37,162 nucleotides of DNA from Acidobacteriota bacterium. GTDB taxonomy: Bacteria; Acidobacteriota; Terriglobia; Terriglobales; Acidobacteriaceae. The stretch lies in NCBI GenBank assembly GCA_013290025.1, contig JABCYV010000017.1, forward strand, positions 1 to 37,162. The letters run 5' to 3'. Shown piece by piece: positions 25,083 through 32,422 of the stretch. Within the stretch, counting starts at the first letter, position 1. Each line of letters starts with the position of its first letter. A program made the translations under genes and the position numbers. The notes beneath the pieces were generated by a model. It ran no database searches, was not told where the DNA came from, and saw only the letters and a program-made list of their open reading frames with translations.

Positions 25083-25486
25083 CCTACGTTCTCGATTCGA
25101 GCGCCATTCTGCGCTACCTCGATAATGATGCGGGTGCTGCACGTGTTTCCGAAATTATCAAGTGGCATCTGGCGGGAACATGCGAAGCGACGATCTCAGC
25201 CCTTCATTGGGGCGAGATCGCAGGTGTTACCTGCAAAATTCATGGTGTGCAAGCCATGGATCTCGTGCTTTCGCGCCTGGGCGTGTTTGGTTTTCAAATT
25301 GTGCCGGCGGATGGGGACCGAGCGGTCCGTGCTTCGTTAGTCAAGGTCAAGAGAGATATTCCCTATGCGGATGCTTTTGGGATAGAGCTGGCGGCGGAGT
25401 CGCAAGAGCGTGTTTTCGTGACTGCGGATTTTGACTTCAAACCTGCCAGTCGCGATGTAAAGATTGAATTTCTGCCAGCAAAATGA
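25076..25486 (+). CDS. PIN-domain ribonuclease toxin (VapC-like)
   Basis: Predicted Mg-dependent RNase toxin of 136 aa. The PIN acidic residues are Asp7 (VLDSSAILR), Glu47 (LHWGEI), Asp99 (YADAFG) and Asp118 or Asp120 (TADFDF). All four positions of the active site are present, so the toxin is probably functional. The start ATG overlaps the antitoxin stop. A longer frame from 24830 covers the antitoxin in another phase and is not used. The target RNA is not predictable. A REP-like repeat lies 10 bp after the stop. Confidence 0.9.
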   Translation: MVTYVLDSSAILRYLDNDAGAARVSEIIKWHLAGTCEATISALHWGEIAGVTCKIHGVQAMDLVLSRLGVFGFQIVPADGDRAVRASLVKVKRDIPYADAFGIELAAESQERVFVTADFDFKPASRDVKIEFLPAK

Positions 25487-25496
25487 GGCGGCGAGA

Positions 25497-25549
25497 CCCT
25501 TCGACTTCGCTCAGAGCCTGCCCTGAGCTTGTCGAAGGGGCAGGCTCTG
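25497..25549. repeat. REP-like repeat with two alternative hairpins
   Basis: CCCTTCGAC (25497-25505) pairs with GTCGAAGGG (25531-25539). Alternatively CAGAGCCTGCCC (25512-25523) pairs perfectly with GGGCAGGCTCTG (25538-25549). The two folds overlap and exclude each other. The element sits between vapC and the DUF2306 gene, which converge. Confidence 0.65.
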
Positions 25550-25578
25550 GGGCATCCGGCAGGGTCTGCACGCCGATG

Positions 25579-26253
25579 CTAAAGTGCAGCGGCTTGAGCT
25601 TTGGCAGGAATCGGCCGAGTGCGTTGAAGTTCCTGCCATTGTAGGACGATGTCTGCGAACAGTATGGCAAAGGCGAGGCAACCCCACACAACGGTTTCCG
25701 TGGCGGCGGTGCCAAGAGTTTCCCAGCCGGTCACACCCAGGATCACGCGCACTTCAAGGAAGACCAAAGCGATAGCAAAGCTGCGGGTCATCCACTGGCG
25801 ATGCTGCTGGATCTTTCCTTTCAGAATGAACGCTAGGGCGATGCCGGTTGTGAGCATCCACAAAGTCGCGTCCACGGCGGCGGCAACACTAAAAGAGCGC
25901 GGCTCCCCCGATCGTTCCTGGAAATGCTGTATGTAGAAGCCGAGTGGACCAGCCACGAAGACACCGGCGATATAAAAACGTCCGACGACTCGATGCAGTT
26001 TGGTGAAACGCTGGCGCAGGCGATCCGAAAACTGCATCGGCGCGAGCAAAAGCGCACAGGCCCCTGCCAGACCGTGCGGCAACAACCACCATTTGAAGGG
26101 CTGATAGTGATGCCACACTGGGTCTTTGGCATCGATGAGGAAGTGCTCGTTGTGACGGAGCACATAAGCGATCATCAGCGCGATGAACCCAAACAGGAGA
26201 TACTTCGAGCGCCGCGCTGAGAGGCGTCGAAGCGAGATTGACCCAGTAGACAT
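25579..26253 (-). CDS. DUF2306-like membrane protein
   Basis: Polytopic membrane protein of 224 aa with about six hydrophobic segments (about residues 18-33, 57-72, 90-110, 125-145, 152-172 and 182-205). Paired motifs LPHGLAGACALLLAPMQF, LHRVVGRFYIAGV and HRQWMTRSFAIAL match the DUF2306 family, where histidines at helix ends are conserved. Function is unknown. The ATG at 26253 has a GAGGGA site upstream, and a possible -10 TATAGT lies about 28 nt before it. It is on the same strand as pdxT but 145 bp downstream of it, after a terminator-like hairpin. Confidence 0.8.
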   Translation of the reverse strand: MSTGSISLRRLSARRSKYLLFGFIALMIAYVLRHNEHFLIDAKDPVWHHYQPFKWWLLPHGLAGACALLLAPMQFSDRLRQRFTKLHRVVGRFYIAGVFVAGPLGFYIQHFQERSGEPRSFSVAAAVDATLWMLTTGIALAFILKGKIQQHRQWMTRSFAIALVFLEVRVILGVTGWETLGTAATETVVWGCLAFAILFADIVLQWQELQRTRPIPAKAQAAAL

Positions 26254-26341
26254 AGGAATTTCCCTCGAAATTTCGTGCTGAACTATAACCGAGGAGTGTG
26301 TCCTAGACTAGAAAATAAGCAGCATAGCTGCGAGTAAGCTT

Positions 26342-26374
26342 GAAAAGGCGAGCCGAGGCAAGCTCTGCTCGGCT
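26342..26374 (-). terminator. Terminator after pdxT
   Basis: On the minus strand AGCCGAG and CTCGGCT form a 7-bp stem (26374-26351), followed by CGCCTTTTC. It lies 25 bp past the pdxT stop. Confidence 0.45.
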
Positions 26375-26398
26375 GGTATCGACCGGTGAACGTCGCGG

Positions 26399-26980
26399 TT
26401 AGGTGTTCTTGCCGTTGCTGACCAGCTTCAGAAATGCCCGGTGCACGCGGGTATCATTGGATAATTCGGGATGGAACGTCGCTGCCATCACTCTTCCCTG
26501 CCGAACCGCCACTGGATCGCTGCCTTCGGTGGCGATGACTTCGACGTTTGGTCCCACGCGCTCGATCTTGGGGGCACGGATGAAGACCATTTCAATGGGA
26601 GACTCGCCTGATTTTCCGTCAATAAGCTTGCCCTGGCGGATCGAGCTGTCAATCTGACGTCCGTAGGCATTGCGGCGGATGCGGATGTCGAGCGCGCCCA
26701 GCCCAGTTTGTTTCGGATTCTCTACTTCATTGGCTAGTAGGATGGCGCCCGCGCAGGTACCGAAAGTCGGCCTCACGCGCACGAACTGTTTGAGTTTTTC
26801 GAATCCCGCTTCGCCTAACAACTTGAGGAAAGTACCAGACTCACCGCCGGGGATGACCAGGCCGTCGATCTCGTCCAGTTGCTCGGGCTTTTTGACGAGC
26901 ACAACTTCAGCGCCCAGTTCTTCGAGCCGTTTGCGGTGCGCATCGAAATCGCCCTGCAGGGCTAGGACACCGATTTTCAT
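26399..26980 (-). CDS. pdxT: Pyridoxal 5'-phosphate synthase glutaminase subunit PdxT
   Basis: Class-I type glutaminase that feeds ammonia to PdxS in the deoxyxylulose-independent vitamin B6 pathway. The 193-aa product starts MKIGVLALQGDFDAH and has the PdxT-specific IPGGESGTFLKLL loop (43-55). The nucleophile is Cys76 in GTCAGA, with His170 and Glu172 in FHPELSND completing the triad. It is separated from its usual operon partner pdxS (32423-33343, same strand, upstream) by 5.4 kb of transporter, dehydrogenase and repeat DNA. No strong promoter of its own is apparent in front of it. Confidence 0.97.
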   Translation of the reverse strand: MKIGVLALQGDFDAHRKRLEELGAEVVLVKKPEQLDEIDGLVIPGGESGTFLKLLGEAGFEKLKQFVRVRPTFGTCAGAILLANEVENPKQTGLGALDIRIRRNAYGRQIDSSIRQGKLIDGKSGESPIEMVFIRAPKIERVGPNVEVIATEGSDPVAVRQGRVMAATFHPELSNDTRVHRAFLKLVSNGKNT

Positions 26981-27285
26981 AGGCGTCGTTGGTCAGACAG
27001 ACTCGCTTCGATTTTACTGGACGGGATGCGCCTTGGGAATTTGACGCGAGAAGCGGTAGTGGTGCAGTTTGATTTGTCATCCTGGAGCAAGCGCTCTTTG
27101 CGTCGCGAAGGATCTGGGCGAGCCGTGCGAATCGTCGCGTTCTTGCGACGCAATATCGCACGCTTGGCTCGCTTCCTTGTCAAACTGCACCACTACCCGA
27201 GAAGCCTCTTCCTAGGTCTCGCAAGGTGCGAGACCGGGGCATCTCGTCAACCACAACGACTCCACAGGTCAAACGACGCGACGGC
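26981..27285. other. Gene-free interval between pdxT and the transporter
   Basis: 305 bp mainly occupied by MITE-like copy A (27057-27195) and a perfect hairpin at 27215-27235 (GGTCTCGCA, 3-nt loop, TGCGAGACC). The hairpin may end transcription of the transporter gene, although no T-run follows it. Confidence 0.55.
27057..27195. mobile_element. MITE-like palindromic element, copy A (diverged)
   Basis: 139 bp bounded by TAGTGGTGCAGTTTGAT and its inverted partner TCAAACTGCACCACTA. The interior carries the same REP-derived stretch as copies B and C (GTCATCCTGGAGCAAGCG, then ATCTGGGCGAGCC), but is shorter and diverged. Compared with B and C the terminal repeats differ at the same positions on both arms (GTGCAG instead of GCTCAG), so pairing is preserved. 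Confidence 0.7.
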
Positions 27286-28743
27286 TTACCCTGCGACTTC
27301 GTCCCAAATCCGACGGCCGTGGGTTTCGCGCAGCAGGAAACTTCCCACTACGAATGTCACGCCGGCGACGATCATCGGGTAATAGAGGCCGGCTAGAATG
27401 TTACCGGTAGCGGCACAGGACGAGAGGCCGATAAGCGGGAGCAGTCCGCCGAAAACGCCGTTGCCGATGTGGTAAGGCAATGACAGCGAAGTGTAACGCA
27501 CTCTCGCCGGAAAGGCTTCGATAAGGTATGCGGCGATCGGGCCGTAGACCAGGCAAACGTAAATCACCTGGATGAACACGAGCGCCACTAGCGAGACGAG
27601 ATTGGGACTTGCCGCCTCTTTCGCCGGGACGAGAGTTCCCGAGGCGTCGGTAGTCATCGGCGTAAGGCTGATGGCGCCGGTTACTTTGTTGCGCGCCGAT
27701 TTGACGGTCACCACGTTGTTGCCCGCCGCCCGCTCCATGGCTTGGTAAATAGGAATGTAAGTAAGAACCGCGAGCAGACAGCCGGCCATCATCAGCTTCT
27801 TGCGGCCAATGCGGTCAGAGAGCGCGCCCACCACAGTGAAGAACGGCATGCCCAACAACAGCGCCAGCGCCACCACGATATTGGCCGTGCGGGAGTTGAT
27901 TTTCAGGATGGTCTGCATATAGAAGAGCGCGTAGAACTGGCCGGTGTACCACACCACTCCCTGCCCGGCCGTAGCTCCGAACAGCGAAATCAGCACCTGC
28001 TTGAGATTTCCCCATTTGGTAAAGGCGTCCTTCAGCGGTTGAGTCGAGGCCCGGCCGGAGTTCTTGAGCTGGACAAAGATAGGAGACTCCTTCATCTTTA
28101 GGCGGATGTAGAGCGAGATCCCCACCAGAATGATCGAAATCAGAAAAGGAATCCTCCAGCCGTAAGCCTGGAATTGCGCCGTGGTCATAGACGACTGCGT
28201 TATCAGAATCACGATCAGGGATACGAACAGGCCAAGGGTCGCGGTGATCTGAATGAAGCTGGTATAGAAGCCGCGTTTGCTGTCGGGGACGTGCTCCCCC
28301 ACATAGACCGCTGCGCCGCCATATTCCCCGCCCAGGGCCAGGCCTTGCAGCACGCGGATGGCGATGAGCATGACGGGTGAAAACCAACCGGCGCTAGCGT
28401 AGGAGGGCAAGAGACCAATGGCGAAGGTAGAAAAGCCCATGATGGAAAGCGTGACCAGGAAAGCGTACTTACGGCCGACCAGGTCGCCGATGCGGCCGAA
28501 GAAAAGCGCGCCAAACGGCCGGACTAGAAATCCCACGGCGAACGTGGCGAGGTAGGCAATCAGCGCGAAGGTGTCGTTCCCGACAGGGTAGAATTTCAGA
28601 GCCAGAACCGACGCTAGACTGCCGAAGATGTAGAAGTCGTACCATTCGATCATTGTGCCCACGGCCGAAGCCAGGATCACCCGCCAGATGCTGTATCCCC
28701 GGTCGCTGCCGCTGTCGGCTAGTGCGATTGCCTTCTCAGACAT
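27286..28743 (-). CDS. MFS transporter, metabolite:H+ symporter (MHS) type
   Basis: Inner-membrane symporter of 485 aa with about twelve transmembrane helices. The start WRVILASAVGTMIEWYDFYIFG and the loop-2 signature GRIGDLVGRKYAF are typical of the MHS branch (ProP, KgtP, ShiA relatives), as is LQGLALGGEYGGAAVYVGEH. An extra extracytoplasmic loop of about 45 residues (AAGNNVVTVKSARNKVTGAI onward) lies between later helices. ATG 28743 is preceded by GGGGGAAA; the frame is open to 28923 but the added 60 residues are not family-like. The substrate is unclear: proline, betaine, or a mono- or dicarboxylate. It lies 224 bp downstream of the sugar dehydrogenase gene on the same strand. Confidence 0.9.
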   Translation of the reverse strand: MSEKAIALADSGSDRGYSIWRVILASAVGTMIEWYDFYIFGSLASVLALKFYPVGNDTFALIAYLATFAVGFLVRPFGALFFGRIGDLVGRKYAFLVTLSIMGFSTFAIGLLPSYASAGWFSPVMLIAIRVLQGLALGGEYGGAAVYVGEHVPDSKRGFYTSFIQITATLGLFVSLIVILITQSSMTTAQFQAYGWRIPFLISIILVGISLYIRLKMKESPIFVQLKNSGRASTQPLKDAFTKWGNLKQVLISLFGATAGQGVVWYTGQFYALFYMQTILKINSRTANIVVALALLLGMPFFTVVGALSDRIGRKKLMMAGCLLAVLTYIPIYQAMERAAGNNVVTVKSARNKVTGAISLTPMTTDASGTLVPAKEAASPNLVSLVALVFIQVIYVCLVYGPIAAYLIEAFPARVRYTSLSLPYHIGNGVFGGLLPLIGLSSCAATGNILAGLYYPMIVAGVTFVVGSFLLRETHGRRIWDEVAG

Positions 28744-28967
28744 AGTATTTCCCCCATCTCCAGCAAGGTCGTTCAGACGTCGATTGCAGTTGCTTCCGTC
28801 TGCTCGGTGTTTAGGCCTTTCCGTGCGTTGACCCGGCCAAAGCGCATTGGGGGCTCGCAGCTGCTCCGGCAGGTCGGGAATGTTTATCACAGGACCACTG
28901 CTTCGGCAAGTGAGCAAGGGCAAGATTCCTCGACTTTACTTAGGAAGGAGGGGATTCTGGCGGTCTG

Positions 28968-30137
28968 TTAATCCGCGGGCCGCAAGCGCAGGAGTTGTCC
29001 GTCGTCGTTGCCGATGTAGATGAAGCCATCGCTGCCTTGGGCCACCAGACGGACGCGTCCCACCTGGCCGTACATCAGCCGCTCCTCAACGACGACGTGG
29101 CCATCTTTCACAACTAACCGGTTTAGATGGTGTTGGCGCATGGAGCCAATGAAGAAGCTACCCCGCCAGGGTGCAAACTGCGTCCCGGTGTAGACGATCA
29201 TCCCGCTGGGGGCAATAGCAGGAGTCCAAACCCAAACCGGTTGCTCCATGCCTTCATGCGCTGTGATACCCATGCCGATGGGTCCGCCCGAATACTGCCA
29301 ACCATACGAGATCACAGGCCAGCCGTAGTTTGCGCCGCGATGAATCAGGTTGAGTTCGTCGCCGCCCAGCGGACCATGCTCGTTCGACCACAGCTCTCCA
29401 GTTACGGGGTGCACAACCAGGCCCTGCGGATTGCGATGTCCGTAGCTCCAGATCTCCGGCTTCGCATCCTTGGTGCCAACGAAAGGATTGTCGGGCGGAA
29501 TGCTGCCATCATCGCGCAAGCGAAGAATCTTACCCGCGTCATTGTCGAGTTGTTGCGCCCGGTCCTGGTGATGGCGCTCGCCAACCGTCAGGAACAGATA
29601 ACCATCGAGGAAAACCATCCGTCCGCCGTAGTGGAAGCGATCTTCAGAGAATGCGTCGGCGGTGAAAATGCGCTCGCGGTCGACCATTTTGTTGTCGCGG
29701 AGGCGGAAGCGGTCCACCACGGTTGTGCTGCGCTCGCGGGGGCCGGCCGAATAGCTGAGATAGATCCAACCATTTTTCGAGTACTCGGGATGGAGTGCGA
29801 TGTCGTGAAATCCAGCATCCTCACCGGTCAAGGTGGCGGGACGGTTGGCGTCGTGAACGCCGGTGTCGGCGCCGACCAGAGCTTCGGGTCCGCCTTCTAG
29901 CGGGGTAACCGCGCCCGACTTAACATCGAGCAAGCCGATGCCCCTCTGCCGCTCGACCAGGAGGCCCCGACCGTCGGGCAAAAATATCAGCGCCGACGGC
30001 TGCTTCAAACCGGTGGCGACTACCTCGGTCCGGAACCGGAGCAACTGGCTTTCAAAGACCTGCTGCGCCGTCGCGCCAAGCGCCCACAAAGAGACGAGCC
30101 AAATGCAAATCCAAAACCTGAGTCGTTGAATTGTCAT
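28968..30137 (-). CDS. Secreted PQQ-dependent sugar dehydrogenase-like protein
   Basis: Soluble aldose/sorbosone dehydrogenase-like six-bladed propeller (GSDH family), 389 aa. A signal peptide covers residues 1-25 (MTIQRLRFWICIWLVSLWAL). Family landmarks are LKQPSALIFLPDGRGLLVERQ, LHPEYSKNGWIYLSYS, GNDDG near the end, YGHRNPQGLVVHP and WSNEHGPLGGDELNLI, the last two being typical cofactor-side motifs. It should oxidise sugars in the periplasm if PQQ is available; no PQQ synthesis gene is in the window. ATG 30137 has AGGAG upstream. A longer frame to 30206 is rejected because the signal peptide would be internal. Confidence 0.88.
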   Translation of the reverse strand: MTIQRLRFWICIWLVSLWALGATAQQVFESQLLRFRTEVVATGLKQPSALIFLPDGRGLLVERQRGIGLLDVKSGAVTPLEGGPEALVGADTGVHDANRPATLTGEDAGFHDIALHPEYSKNGWIYLSYSAGPRERSTTVVDRFRLRDNKMVDRERIFTADAFSEDRFHYGGRMVFLDGYLFLTVGERHHQDRAQQLDNDAGKILRLRDDGSIPPDNPFVGTKDAKPEIWSYGHRNPQGLVVHPVTGELWSNEHGPLGGDELNLIHRGANYGWPVISYGWQYSGGPIGMGITAHEGMEQPVWVWTPAIAPSGMIVYTGTQFAPWRGSFFIGSMRQHHLNRLVVKDGHVVVEERLMYGQVGRVRLVAQGSDGFIYIGNDDGQLLRLRPAD

Positions 30138-30333
30138 GTCTCTCCTGGCAGCGAAAGACTGAAAAGGGTTCTCCGCGGCTGATGGCGCCATAGACACTTC
30201 AGACACCTCGGAGAGTTAATGGTTAGCGCGTCAGGGACGGGCGGCGGGTCTGAGGCTATTGGCGACCTCAGAGACGGGTTAAGTAGCCTCTTTCGCAATT
30301 CCGAGACACTTTGAGCACCCTGCAGATTCACCC

Positions 30334-30618
30334 AAAGGTGGGATTCCACGAGTCTATCCCGCTCGGGATTTATGAATTCTGCGGGACGCTAGGTAGTGGC
30401 TCAGTTTGATTGTCATCCCGAGCAAGCGTTCTTTGCGCAGCGAGAGCCTGCCCTGAGCGGAGTCGAAGGGGATCTGGGCGAGCCGCGCGATGCGTCGCGT
30501 ACTTTGCGATGCCAATAATCGCGCGTTTGGCTCGCTTCCCTATCAAACTGAGCCACTACCGGACGCCAGCTAGATCTTTTATTTCAGTGCGAACCGGCGA
30601 AGACGAGAAGGAACCCGG
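30334..30618. repeat. Large direct repeat, copy 1
   Basis: 285 bp matching 32069-32351. Identical blocks include the outer left AAAGGTGGGATTCCACG stretch (29 bp shared), the MITE-like element, and the outer right GAACCGGCGAAGA and GAGAAGGAACCCGG. The sequence between these blocks is more diverged. Confidence 0.75.
30394..30558. mobile_element. MITE-like palindromic element, copy B
   Basis: 165 bp bounded by TAGTGGCTCAGTTTGAT and its perfect inverted partner (17 bp). The interior carries a REP core (GCCTGCCCTGAGCGGAGTCG) and a second inverted pair GCGAGCC / GGCTCGC. No coding capacity. It differs from copy C at only 2 of 165 positions. TA at both outer ends would fit an IS630/Tc1-type target duplication. 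Confidence 0.75.
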
Positions 30619-30766
30619 CACTACAAGAGTCCTTAGCTCCCCGCCTTTGCAAAAAACAAAGGCGCAAAGGTGGGCCACCACCGCGGACCAACGGCCCACT
30701 AAGCGCGTGATGATATTTACTTGTTCTCGAAACACGAAGGGCGGCTTGGAAGCCGCCCTCGAACTT

Positions 30767-30800
30767 AGCCTAAGCAGAGCGCCTAGGCTCGCACCTTACA
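30767..30800 (+). pseudogene. tRNA relic (D-arm and anticodon-arm segment)
   Basis: AGCCT...AGAGC is followed by CTAGGCTCGCACCTTA, which matches the D-loop to anticodon arm of the tRNA at 30868-30942, but on the opposite strand. About 27 of 36 positions agree with a one-base gap. No acceptor or T arm is recognisable. Confidence 0.45.
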
Positions 30801-30867
30801 AGCAAAGTCTCTCGCTGCACGCCATCAATGTCAAGCGGTACAAGATACCTGCGGGTGACTTTAGGGA

Positions 30868-30942
30868 AGACCCCGGTGAGATTCGAACTCACGACCTCTA
30901 AGGTGCGAACCTAGTGCTCTATCCAGGCTGAGCTACGGGGCC
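30868..30942 (-). tRNA. tRNA with anticodon CGC (reads GCG; tRNA-Ala by anticodon)
   Basis: A complete cloverleaf folds from the minus strand. Acceptor GGCCCCG/CGGGGTC has one G-U pair at 2:71. U8 and A9 are present, the D-stem is GCTC/GAGC, the anticodon stem CTAGG/CTTAG holds the loop TTCGCAC, and the variable loop is AGGTC. The T-arm is GTGAG-TTCGAAT-CTCAC. The anticodon is CGC. The G3:U70 pair that normally marks alanine tRNA is absent (C3:G70) and the discriminator is U. CCA is not encoded. It could be a real minor tRNA, a mischarged one, or an early pseudogene. Confidence 0.75.
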
Positions 30943-31354
30943 ATTTCTCCTGTCGCGCCCACCCCAGAACCTGTTTCGCACCAATGTGTTCAGACTCACG
31001 ACAGCTTCCCAAGCTAAATTCTTCCCGATCGTCGAGCCAATTGAATGTGACGAGTGAACATGGCCTCCCCTGGTTTCCCGATCTGGTAGGGCACTGCAAG
31101 CCCCTCGACTTCGCGAAGTGATCCTCGTTGCGGATCACTTTGTGGTGCTCGGGCTGACAGAGGAGGACGCGAACGCAGAAGCCCTTCCCAGAGCCTGCCC
31201 TGAGCGAAGTCGAAGGGTCTCGCAAAGGCGGCGAGACTTTGCGCCAACCGCCCGGAAGACGCAGCACTCAGGGAACATTGCATCTGGACGATGCGGGATT
31301 TACGTTTGCGTACGATGCAGGACTGCGACCAAAAGTCCTGCTGTCGAGCGCAAT
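30943..31354. other. Interval between the tRNA and the membrane protein gene
   Basis: 412 bp with no supported gene. It has a hairpin near 31117-31139 (AGTGATCC / GGATCACT), a REP core at 31192-31216 (AGAGCCTGCCCTGAGCGAAG) and another hairpin at 31217-31237 (GTCTCGC / GCGAGAC). Confidence 0.5.
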
Positions 31355-31927
31355 ATGATCTCTCTGTTCTCCAGACTGATTGACGGCCACGTTGAACGCC
31401 AGTTCGGGAAAGATCCGAACGGACGGCTGGTTTTTTTCCCGTCTGGCCCCAAGGGAAAGTGTTACTTCGTTGATTCCAAATCCGACGAAGAAAAAATCAG
31501 GGCGTTTGTCAAGATGTATCGGAGCGCCAGTGCCCGGATCTCTCTCTTGACATCTCCCAGCATTGTGGTCGCTGTTATGTTGCTGGAAGACTATGGCGGT
31601 TTGACTCCCCGGGCACATCGGTTGGCGATCGCTTTTGGCATCGCCGGGTTTTTCTGGCTGGTCCTGATCCTGGTTGCAGTGATACTTTGGGCCGCGTACC
31701 GGGCAAACGTTCCGGGGTTGATTTCCTCACTGAGCGAAGTTGGGCCCGACATTAGAGATCAAATACGTCCGGCCTCTCCTCCGTCGCGACTTCAACGACG
31801 TGTAGCGATAGTGATCCTATTCGCCTGTATCCTCCTCATGGCCGGTCTCGTTGTGGCGGTATCAACTTCTCACAGAGTGCAGCATTCCGTTGGCGCCGCG
31901 TGCCCCCCTCCCGCACCTGAGAAATAG
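31355..31927 (+). CDS. Small membrane protein of unknown function
   Basis: Protein of 190 aa, no function recognised. The N-terminal 60 residues are soluble and contain NGRLVFFPSGPKGKCYFVD (22-40), a pattern seen at the front of several small bacterial inner-membrane proteins. Two strong transmembrane helices follow, at about 89-116 and 149-170, with a third weaker one near 66-78. The C-terminus is Pro/Cys-containing. The frame extends upstream to 31118 through repeat DNA, so the ATG at 31355 is preferred. The gene lies between two large direct repeats in the accessory stretch between pdxS and pdxT, and probably arrived with it. Confidence 0.7.
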   Translation: MISLFSRLIDGHVERQFGKDPNGRLVFFPSGPKGKCYFVDSKSDEEKIRAFVKMYRSASARISLLTSPSIVVAVMLLEDYGGLTPRAHRLAIAFGIAGFFWLVLILVAVILWAAYRANVPGLISSLSEVGPDIRDQIRPASPPSRLQRRVAIVILFACILLMAGLVVAVSTSHRVQHSVGAACPPPAPEK

Positions 31928-32068
31928 TCACCCATATCAAAATCCCGCAGCAGTTGAGAGCCGGGTGCCCCGTCCAAGCTTTGCCCGCTCGACTTCGCTC
32001 AGGGCAGGCTTTGGGCGCGGATTTAGACTCTACCAACCCTGGGCGCGGTGGCCCACCTTTCTTTTTTG

Positions 32069-32351
32069 AAAGGTGGGATTCCACGAGTCTATCCCGCATG
32101 GAATTTCGGGCTTCTGCCGATGCTAGCTAGTGGCTCAGTTTGATTGTCATCCCGAGCAAGCGTTCCTTGCGCAGCGAGAGCCTGCCCTGAGCGGAGTCGA
32201 AGGGGATCTGGGCGAGCCGCGCGATGCGTCGCGTACTTTGCGACGCCAATAATCGCGCGTTTGGCTCGCTTCCCTATCAAACTGAGCCACTACCGGATGC
32301 TAGCGGGTCTTGTATCTCAGCGGGAACCGGCGAAGATGAGAAGGAACCCGG
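32069..32351. repeat. Large direct repeat, copy 2
   Basis: Second copy of the 285-bp repeat at 30334-30618, same orientation, about 1.73 kb away. The tRNA and the small membrane protein lie between the copies. Confidence 0.75.
32128..32292. mobile_element. MITE-like palindromic element, copy C
   Basis: 165 bp, same termini as copy B and 163 of 165 identical. It is about 130 bp from the 3' end of pdxS. Confidence 0.75.
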
Positions 32352-32422
32352 ACGGGTGCCCCAGGTCTCGTGGTTTTTGTGAGACCTGGGAGTAGCTTCC
32401 CACACACATTCGGTCATCGGCT

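Larger units (their letters stand above)
30138..30867. other. Gene-free repeat region
   Basis: 730 bp with no convincing gene. It contains large direct repeat 1 with MITE-like copy B, a perfect 20-bp palindrome at 30739-30758 (GGGCGGCTT, 2-nt loop, AAGCCGCCC) and an inverted tRNA relic at 30767-30800. Confidence 0.6.
31928..32422. other. Gene-free repeat region downstream of pdxS
   Basis: 495 bp holding a REP core at 31986-32010, a hairpin with a T6 loop at 32052-32077 (CCCACCTTTC / GAAAGGTGGG), large direct repeat 2 with MITE-like copy C, and a hairpin at 32361-32389 (CCAGGTCTC / GAGACCTGG). No gene is supported here. Confidence 0.6.

Noticed and set aside
29127-29900. 257-residue plus-strand frame opposite the sugar dehydrogenase
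   Set aside because: Antisense to a clearly recognised gene; no motif and no translation signal.
30410-30901. 163-residue open frame
   Set aside because: It runs through a MITE-like element, palindromes and the antisense of the tRNA; repeat sequence explains it.
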